Assembly: GCA_964643985.1 (NCBI GenBank)
Contig: CAZXUS010000001.1
Coordinates: 1-63,972 of the forward strand
Source of the DNA: UBA2773 sp964643985
GTDB lineage: Bacteria > Patescibacteriota > Minisyncoccia > Moranbacterales > DUUL01
Direction: 5' to 3'
Length of the DNA: 63,972 bases
A program made the position numbers and the translations under genes. Below the pieces are notes generated by a model, which worked only from the letters and a program-made list of their open reading frames with translations, did not search any database and had not been told where the DNA came from. Shown one piece after another: positions 58,476 through 63,972 of the stretch; position 1 is the first letter of the stretch; the number at the start of each line of letters is the position of its first letter.

Positions 58476-59498
58476 TTAAGCTTTTACTCCAGCTGGAATT
58501 TTTTCATTAACATCAACGAATTCTTCTTTATTTTTAACTAAAACTTTTTTAGTCTTTTTATCAACTTTAATCCCATCAATCATCTTAACCCACCAAATTA
58601 AAATATCCATTTTCCAAAGAGTAAAAAATGCCCCAACCATCAAAAGCGCTCCCACTATCAAAATAATACTAATAATCCCAATCAAAATAAAAATTCCTTG
58701 TAAACTTTCGTTGTAAATATTACTAAAAATAGGGAAAATAATAAAACCTGAAACCACAAAAATAACAATAATTACTCCAAAAATTGCTCCTTTGATAAAA
58801 TTAATTACAAAAAAAGATAAAATTAATTTAAAAAATTCTTTGAATTTAGTCCTAATAGCTACCCAGCTTTTCAGAAAAGATTTTTCAATAGATAAATTTG
58901 ATAATAATAAATAAACCAAAACAAAAGGTTTTAAAATTGTTAAAAATACCAAAAAGATTAAACTTAAAAAAATAATAACTCCCAATAAAATAATAGACAA
59001 AATATTGACTTGATAAAAATAAGCTAGCCATCCCATTAAAAGATTAATTAAAATCAAGCTCAACGTTATTCCCAACAAAAGCAAATCAAGCCTCAAAACT
59101 TTTTTAAAATCTTTCTGTCCAACTGTCCAAATTTTCTTGAAACCCAATCTGTGTTTTTTCTTATTTTGCTTGTTGTCTAATTCTTTAATCACCCCGGCTC
59201 TAGCAACCGTTGAAACTAACCAAAATACTATCACTAGAATAAATAAAGTCACAGAGCCAATCAATATCCATTGCCAATAATTTGCAAAAAATTGACCGGC
59301 TTCATCTCTAGACATTACTGTCTTATCTTCCTCGAAGCCTTGATTAAAACTAAAAGCCGTTCCGCTAGAAACAAAAATTCCCCAAAACCAAATTGATTTA
59401 TTTTTCCAAATTCGCCAAAAACCGTCCTCAATAGCTTTATAGTATTGGCTATTTTTAATCCGATCTATAAATCCCATTTTATTTTCATTTGTTTTCAT
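58476..59498 (-). CDS. Polytopic membrane protein, unknown function
   Basis: 340 residues. After an N-terminal amphipathic part with WRIWKNKSIWFWGIF, five or six helices follow (about 78-105, 135-165, 165-195, 212-250, 262-295). Resembles general membrane proteins with a glycerophosphodiester-phosphodiesterase-type membrane domain; no active site. Downstream of the orphan receiver gene. Confidence 0.65.
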   Translation of the reverse strand: MKTNENKMGFIDRIKNSQYYKAIEDGFWRIWKNKSIWFWGIFVSSGTAFSFNQGFEEDKTVMSRDEAGQFFANYWQWILIGSVTLFILVIVFWLVSTVARAGVIKELDNKQNKKKHRLGFKKIWTVGQKDFKKVLRLDLLLLGITLSLILINLLMGWLAYFYQVNILSIILLGVIIFLSLIFLVFLTILKPFVLVYLLLSNLSIEKSFLKSWVAIRTKFKEFFKLILSFFVINFIKGAIFGVIIVIFVVSGFIIFPIFSNIYNESLQGIFILIGIISIILIVGALLMVGAFFTLWKMDILIWWVKMIDGIKVDKKTKKVLVKNKEEFVDVNEKIPAGVKA

Positions 59499-59506
59499 TT
59501 TTATAT

Positions 59507-59893
59507 TTAATAATTTAAAATAGCTTTAATTTCTTTTTTTAATTGCTTCTTAAAGTCAATCAAGTCAGCGTAATTTTTTTCCACTGATCTTGAAACGCCT
59601 TTTTCTTGGGCCTCTAGATTACGAGATGAAAGACTTGAAATAGCGATAACTTTTTTTGGATCAACTTGCGAAAAAACTACTTGATGAAAATTCTTATCAT
59701 CCGAAGAAAAATAATCCAATAAAATTAAATCAAATTTATTAACATCAAAATTTTCTAAAAATTTTTCCGCTAAATTTCCTTCAGAAAAAATAGTCAATCC
59801 AGTTTCTCCAAATTCAGCTTCCAACTCTCCAAAAATTTCAGTGATTATTTTCAACGCTTTTAAATTGTCCTCCAAAACTAAAACTCTGATCAT
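59507..59893 (-). CDS. Stand-alone receiver-domain protein
   Basis: 128 residues, single REC domain: E8-D9 acidic pair, D60 (LILLDYF) phosphoacceptor position, S86-S87 switch, K106. No output domain. Sits 8 nt upstream of the membrane protein and 4 nt after tyrS, so probably co-transcribed with tyrS. Confidence 0.78.
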   Translation of the reverse strand: MIRVLVLEDNLKALKIITEIFGELEAEFGETGLTIFSEGNLAEKFLENFDVNKFDLILLDYFSSDDKNFHQVVFSQVDPKKVIAISSLSSRNLEAQEKGVSRSVEKNYADLIDFKKQLKKEIKAILNY

Positions 59894-59897
59894 CAGT

Positions 59898-61109
59898 TTA
59901 TTTTATAACTATTTTCCGAAAATCCTTCTTCCCTACTTTTAAAATTTCACCATTCCAATCATCCTGAGGTGCCGAACCTAACTCAATTTTCACCCCAGCA
60001 ACGCTCACGCCGCCTTGTTCGATTTTTCGCTTAGCATCCCCCTTACTTTGAGCCAAATTATTTTCAACTAAAACATCAACCAAATTATCCTCAAGCTTCA
60101 TCGATAATTCTGAAGCTTCAATCTCTAAATCTCGTTTTTGAAATTTATTAGCAAAATCTTCCTCGGCTTTTTTACTAGCATCTTCTCCATGAAAAGTTTT
60201 AGTAATTTCTCGCGCTAATTTCATTTTTAAATCACGCGGATTAACTTCTTCGTTTTTCATATCTTCTCGCATTTTTTCAATCTCTTTCATTGGAACATCG
60301 GTCATCAATTCAAAAGTATTGGCGATAAATCCATCCGGCCAAGACATCACTGCCCCATAAATATTTTCTGGAGACTGATCTAAGAAAACCGCATTCCCCT
60401 CGCTCTTGCCCATTTTCTTACCATTGTCATCGGCTAAAATTTTCAAAGTCATTACAAATTTTTCTTTATTATTAATAACTTTTTGTAAGTCTCGTCCTCG
60501 CATCATATTAAACAACTGATCATTGCCTCCAATTTGCAAATCAACATTCATAGCGGTTGCATCATAAGCTTGTGCTAGCGGATATAAAAATTCATGCAAA
60601 TAAATTGGTTTTTCTTCAATCATTCTTTTCTGAAACATATCCCTTTGCAACATTTGTTGCACCGTAAAATTCGAAGACAATTCAATCAAATCTCGAAAAT
60701 TCATTTTATCACTCCACTCACTGTTATATCTAACTTCAGCTGAATTCTCTCCTTCAAAATCCAAAAATGCTGAAGCTTGTTTTCGATAACTTTTGCAATT
60801 ATCCAAAATTTCCTCCCGAGTCAATTTAGGTCGAGTAGCTGATTTATCAGTCGGATCCCCAATCAAAGCCGTAAAATCTCCAATTAAGAAAATCACTTTA
60901 TGCCCCAATTTTTGAAATTCTCCTAATTTTTTAATCGAAATCGCATTCCCAATATGCAAAGACGGTGCAGTGGGATCATAACCACAATAAAGTTTAATTT
61001 GCTCTCCTGACATCAAAAGTTTTTTAAACTTCTCCTTCTCATCCAAAACTTGTTCCACCCCCCTAGTTAAAACTCTCTCCACCTTTTTTTCATCAGTTAT
61101 AATTTTCAT
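59898..61109 (-). CDS. tyrS: Tyrosyl-tRNA synthetase
   Basis: 403 residues, class I. HIGH-type LHIGN (51-55), KMGKS for KMSKS, GGNDQLFNMMRGRDLQ, and a C-terminal S4 RNA-binding domain (EQGGVSVAGVKI). Resembles the TyrZ-type bacterial group. First gene of a small cluster with a receiver gene. Confidence 0.96.
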   Translation of the reverse strand: MKIITDEKKVERVLTRGVEQVLDEKEKFKKLLMSGEQIKLYCGYDPTAPSLHIGNAISIKKLGEFQKLGHKVIFLIGDFTALIGDPTDKSATRPKLTREEILDNCKSYRKQASAFLDFEGENSAEVRYNSEWSDKMNFRDLIELSSNFTVQQMLQRDMFQKRMIEEKPIYLHEFLYPLAQAYDATAMNVDLQIGGNDQLFNMMRGRDLQKVINNKEKFVMTLKILADDNGKKMGKSEGNAVFLDQSPENIYGAVMSWPDGFIANTFELMTDVPMKEIEKMREDMKNEEVNPRDLKMKLAREITKTFHGEDASKKAEEDFANKFQKRDLEIEASELSMKLEDNLVDVLVENNLAQSKGDAKRKIEQGGVSVAGVKIELGSAPQDDWNGEILKVGKKDFRKIVIK

Positions 61110-61127
61110 AAATATTTTTATTCTCCG

Positions 61128-61162
61128 CTCCTCCCCCTTTCACAAAGGGAGACCGAGGGGTT
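61128..61162. repeat. Hairpin spacer with CCGAGG-type core (copy 2), upstream of tyrS
   Basis: CCCTTT-CACA-AAAGGG inner stem, then GAGACCGAGGGG and TTTTTA, as in 3485-3556. Confidence 0.55.
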
Positions 61163-61166
61163 TTTA

Positions 61167-61445
61167 TTATTTTAGATTATTTAAAGCCTTTTTGATAACT
61201 TCATTATTATTAATCGAATTATAAAATTTTAAATCTTTTGTTTTTTCTAATTCAACCCATTCAGCTAAATTTTTATAATCCTTTTCTTCTTTGCTAAAAT
61301 TATTAGATGAGATTTCGCCCCCGATTCTTTTAACTAAAAAATAAAAAACTGGTGCATTCCAATATTCTTCTTTGTGTTTTTCAGAATGAGCTGGATTAAA
61401 AAAGAATGTTCCACAATAAACTATTTTCCCCACCTCAATTTTCAA
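61167..61445 (-). pseudogene. C-terminal half of a NUDIX-type protein
   Basis: About 92 residues. EYWNAPVFYFLVKRIGG...LAEWVELEKTKDLKFYNSINNNEVIKKAL resembles the second half of a NUDIX hydrolase, but the GX5EX7REUXEEXGU catalytic box is missing. A TTG (61445) or GTG (61433) start overlaps the MazG-like stop. A 5'-truncated gene or a non-catalytic NUDIX fold. Confidence 0.5.
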
Positions 61446-61686
61446 TACAATCCTCTGGATCATAGCCAAGTTCATCACAAAATTTTATAGTCGAAAAAAT
61501 AAGATTACCTAACGCTTTTTTCAATTTATTATCATTATGAAGCGCTTGATCTTTTAAAGAATTTCTTTCCCATCGGCAAACATCACCAAAAACTTTTCCC
61601 AATCTTACTACAATTTGAGCTAACGGTAATTTTTCTTCTTTACTCCAAATTTCCTTAGCCCTCAAGGACAAATCTTTTATTTTCAT
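61435..61686 (-). CDS. MazG-like nucleotide pyrophosphohydrolase-type protein
   Basis: 83 residues. KIKDLSLRAKEIWSKEE, LGKVFGDVCRWERNSLKD and the final LGNLIFSTIKFCDELGYDPEDCIE match the MazG/all-alpha NTP-PPase pattern (last helix LxxxxxxDELGxD). The EExxE catalytic motif is not clear, so activity is uncertain. Overlaps the truncated NUDIX frame, also a nucleotide-sanitation family. Confidence 0.6.
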   Translation of the reverse strand: MKIKDLSLRAKEIWSKEEKLPLAQIVVRLGKVFGDVCRWERNSLKDQALHNDNKLKKALGNLIFSTIKFCDELGYDPEDCIEN

Positions 61687-61751
61687 TTTATTAACTTTTA
61701 CTATTATAATTTAAAATTTAATTTATTTATCAGTCTCTTTGTCTCTTTTGC

Positions 61752-61953
61752 TGTTACCATTTCCGTCTCCAGTAAAAAGATAAACTCCAGTCAGAATCAC
61801 CTCCTACTGTCATTCCCGTCTTCGTCTCCGCATGGATAAACTCCAACAAGAATTACTCCTCCGATTGTCATTCCCGTCTTCGTCTCCGCATGGATAAACT
61901 CCAACAAGAATTACTCCTCCGATTGTCATTCCCGCGGAGGCGGAAATCCAGCC
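61752..61953. repeat. 58-bp tandem repeat array ending in a GTCATTCCCG motif
   Basis: Two full 58-bp units start at TGTCATTCCCGTC (61808 and 61866), identical apart from the AC/TT before the first and its linking bases; a degenerate unit begins at 61752 and a partial unit at 61924 continues with CGCGGAGGCGGAAATCC. TCATTCCCGCxxxxGCGGxAATCC is a widely seen repeat hairpin. The array fills the 307-nt gap between argS and the MazG-like gene. No promoter recognised in it. Confidence 0.8.
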
Positions 61954-61993
61954 TTTCTAATTTTACAAATTTTAAAACCTTATAAACTCTCGC

Positions 61994-63727
61994 TTACATT
62001 TTTTCTAAGGTTTCAATCCCCAATAGACCCAATCCATTTTTCAAAATTTGCCCAGTTGCTCTCGCCAATACCAATCTCGATTTTTTTTGAACCTCATTCT
62101 CCGCTTTTTGAATCGGACAATTTTCATAAAAACTATTGAATCTCTGAGCTAATTCATAGAGATAGTTGCAAACAATATGAGGAGCAATCTCAGTTCCAGC
62201 TCGTAAAACCGTATCAGAATACATCGCCAAACTACTAGCTAACTGCTTTTCTTCTGCTTCTTCAAATTTCAGATCATTCAAATTTGTTAAATCAACTTCA
62301 CCTACTTTTTTTACTATCGAGTTGATTCGCACATAAGAATACAAAATAAACGGCCCTGAAAATCCATTCAACTTAATAAATTCCTCTGGATCATAGTTAA
62401 TGTCCTTATGAAATTCGTGAGACAAAATTAAAAATTTTAATCCTGCCATGGCTACTTTTTCAATAATTTCTTGCTTTTGCTCCAAAGAATAATCCTTATC
62501 AAGCGCAATTTTTTCTTCCGCTAAGTTCATTGTTTCTGAAATAATATCCACACATTTGATTGTCTTGCCCATCCTGGAACTAGTTTTTTTATTATTCATC
62601 AGAAGCCAACCAAATGGCACATGCTTATATTTACCTTTAAATTTTTTATCAATCTTTTCTAAAACCTTAATTACCGCTTTAAAATAATCAATCTGTTCGA
62701 CTGAAGTCGTCACAATCGCTAAATCCAAATCATATTCTTCAAATTTTTTAACCGCCAATGCCAAATCCTTGGCTGAATAAGTTGGATTACCCTCCTTAGT
62801 TAAAAATACCCAGGTATTCAAACCATCTTTTTCTCCGTCATAAATAACCGCGCCCTGACTTTCTTCAAAAATTTTACCCTGATGTTGTTTGACTATTCTA
62901 ATTGCCTCCTGATAAACTTCGCTTTCTGGATATTGTCGATCGTAGCTAACTCCTAGTTGTTCAAAAACGGTATTTTGATGCTCAATACTCCAATTCCTAA
63001 TTTTTTGATACCACTTAAAATTTTCATTTTGAGCTTTAGCATAAATATCTTTATTAACTTTTCGAATTTCCGCTTCCGCTTCAGAATCATCCTTGAAAGC
63101 GTTCGCGCCTTCCACATAAGCTTCATTCACAAATTCCATTTTTTTAGCATTGTCCCATCCCTCAAAATCACTCGGCAAATCTTTTCTCATCATCGCCCAA
63201 GTTGACTTGGCTACTTGCATCCCCACGTCTCCAAAAAAATTAGCTCTAATAACCTCATAACCTAACGCTTCAAAAAGTTTAACCACCGACAAACCAGACA
63301 CCGCGCTTTTCAAATGACCGACTGTAATGGCCTTATGAGTATTAGGCTGACCAAACTCCACCATTACGTTTTTCCCTTGCCCTAATTGAGAAAAACCATA
63401 TTCATCACCTTGCTTAACTATGTCTAATAAAATTTTCTTATAAACCGCTTGAGTAAAATAGAAATTAATAAATCCTGGTTTAACCACTTCAATTTTTTCA
63501 ATCCAAGTTTGCGCTTCCGAATTTTTTTCCAATTCTTCCTTAATTTTTTCTCCAATTTCTACTGGATTTTTTTTAGCGACTCGAGCCAATTTCATCGCCA
63601 CATTAGTTGAATAATCCCCAAATTTTTCTGGAGCTTTATTTATCTCAATATCAGCTTCTTTTAAAACACTGTCTTTCCAGAGATTAGCAATGACATCCAG
63701 AATTATTTTTCTAATTTGCTCTTTCAT
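61994..63727 (-). CDS. argS: Arginyl-tRNA synthetase
   Basis: 577 residues, class I. HKAITVGH (HIGH-type), NWSIEHQNTVFEQLGV, KKTSSRMGKT (KMSKS-like) and the DALR anticodon domain at the end (LARATGQILKNGLGLLGIETLEKM). Own promoter just upstream. The N-terminal additional domain (FGDYSTNVAMKLA) is normal for ArgRS. Confidence 0.96.
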   Translation of the reverse strand: MKEQIRKIILDVIANLWKDSVLKEADIEINKAPEKFGDYSTNVAMKLARVAKKNPVEIGEKIKEELEKNSEAQTWIEKIEVVKPGFINFYFTQAVYKKILLDIVKQGDEYGFSQLGQGKNVMVEFGQPNTHKAITVGHLKSAVSGLSVVKLFEALGYEVIRANFFGDVGMQVAKSTWAMMRKDLPSDFEGWDNAKKMEFVNEAYVEGANAFKDDSEAEAEIRKVNKDIYAKAQNENFKWYQKIRNWSIEHQNTVFEQLGVSYDRQYPESEVYQEAIRIVKQHQGKIFEESQGAVIYDGEKDGLNTWVFLTKEGNPTYSAKDLALAVKKFEEYDLDLAIVTTSVEQIDYFKAVIKVLEKIDKKFKGKYKHVPFGWLLMNNKKTSSRMGKTIKCVDIISETMNLAEEKIALDKDYSLEQKQEIIEKVAMAGLKFLILSHEFHKDINYDPEEFIKLNGFSGPFILYSYVRINSIVKKVGEVDLTNLNDLKFEEAEEKQLASSLAMYSDTVLRAGTEIAPHIVCNYLYELAQRFNSFYENCPIQKAENEVQKKSRLVLARATGQILKNGLGLLGIETLEKM

Positions 63728-63753
63728 AATTTATTTTACTATTATCTATTCCT

Positions 63754-63782
63754 AGTATACTGATTAAAGAGCAAAAAATCAA
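63754..63782 (-). promoter_or_regulatory. Promoter of argS
   Basis: Minus strand TTGATT (63777-63782), 17-nt spacer, TATACT (63754-63759). Confidence 0.65.
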
Positions 63783-63792
63783 GACGAAAGCT

Positions 63793-63818
63793 TTGCTACG
63801 TAGCATGTTACGTAGCAA
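63793..63818. promoter_or_regulatory. Nested palindromes between argS and tRNA-Asn
   Basis: TTGCTACGTA (63793-63802) and TACGTAGCAA (63809-63818), perfect 10-bp inverted repeat with loop GCATGT; GCTACGTAGC (63795-63804) is itself a palindrome. Between two divergent promoters, a plausible operator. Confidence 0.5.
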
Positions 63819-63826
63819 TCAAACTC

Positions 63827-63854
63827 TTGACTAAACCTAAAAAACCACTAGAAT
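63827..63854 (+). promoter_or_regulatory. Promoter of tRNA-Asn
   Basis: TTGACT (63827-63832), 16-nt spacer, TAGAAT (63849-63854). Confidence 0.6.
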
Positions 63855-63898
63855 ATATAACATTAAGAGGATTTTGCGCCTTCTTAATTAAATAATAT

Positions 63899-63970
63899 TC
63901 CCGGGTGGCGCAGCGGTAGCGCAATTGACTGTTAATCAATGGGTCGTCGGTTCGAATCCGACCCCGGGAG
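63899..63970 (+). tRNA. tRNA-Asn (anticodon GTT)
   Basis: Acceptor TCCCGGG/CCCGGGA, D arm GCGCAGCGGTAGCGC, anticodon stem ATTGA/TCAAT around CTGTTAA (GTT), T arm GTCGG-TTCGAAT-CCGAC, discriminator G. The window ends with CA right after it; CCA is not encoded as such. With gatAC present, Asn-tRNA may be made by transamidation. Confidence 0.95.
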
Positions 63971-63972
63971 CA

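Noticed and set aside
1..63972. Alternative genetic code (TGA as Gly, as in SR1/Gracilibacteria)
   Set aside because: Genes such as rplU and the 64-aa gene stop at TGA and long genes contain no internal TGA.

Overview
The window looks like chromosomal DNA of a Patescibacteria (Candidate Phyla Radiation) bacterium, probably Parcubacteria-like. The evidence is an AT-rich, dense chromosome using the standard code (TGA is a stop), a ribosomal protein cluster without L30 (a known CPR trait), almost no Shine-Dalgarno sequences, tRNA genes without encoded CCA, and many small unknown membrane proteins. A CPR assignment is inference; no rRNA gene is present. A 100-N scaffold gap lies at 38364-38463. 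Nearly all genes are on the minus strand; exceptions are an envelope hydrolase-like gene, rplS and three tRNAs (Glu-TTC, Leu-GAG, Asn-GTT).

Layout. 1-4.5 kb: RecO, a DUF2779/DUF2726 nuclease-like pair and a mini AbrB-like regulator. 4.9-12 kb: a membrane-anchored lysozyme-like protein, a ROK kinase, RseP, ribosome recycling factor, a beta-propeller lipoprotein and an HtrA-like protein that has lost all three catalytic residues. 12.7-24.6 kb: S10-spc ribosomal protein operon ending in SecY, with S8 before S14, and L21 upstream. 24.7-35.4 kb: glycosyltransferases, MraY, D,D-carboxypeptidase, ScpAB, a double receiver protein, DnaJ, PH-domain and membrane proteins. 35.4-45 kb: YraN, GatA/GatC (broken by the gap), LigA, a second mini AbrB-like gene with palindromic operators, an alanyl-tRNA synthetase with a whole RdgB/HAM1 domain inserted in it, and MreB. 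45.5-57 kb: YbeY, YqeY, S21, HIT, HisRS, signal peptidase, MurD, GAPDH, GyrB, MscS. 57-64 kb: L19, tRNAs, an orphan receiver, TyrRS, a MazG-like gene next to half a NUDIX gene, ArgRS.

How the genes work together: translation (ribosomal proteins, Frr, YbeY, four aminoacyl-tRNA synthetases, GatAC), wall building and shape (MraY, MurD, DacA, MreB), export and envelope quality control (SecY, LepB, RseP, pseudo-HtrA) and chromosome maintenance (RecO, LigA, GyrB, ScpAB) dominate. This is a core genome region with little accessory DNA.

The most striking non-coding signal is a family of about 12 dispersed ~100-125 nt imperfect hairpins, mostly directly after stop codons. Their apical stem changes by compensatory substitutions between copies, and their outermost arms are locus-specific inverted repeats. 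Two copies are interrupted at the same place by the same 161-bp element. Further hairpin families (ends like GGGACTGTTTCC) and low-complexity hairpin spacers occupy equivalent positions after other genes. Together they look like an undescribed family of structured 3'-end elements. The second outstanding item is the AlaRS-RdgB domain insertion.
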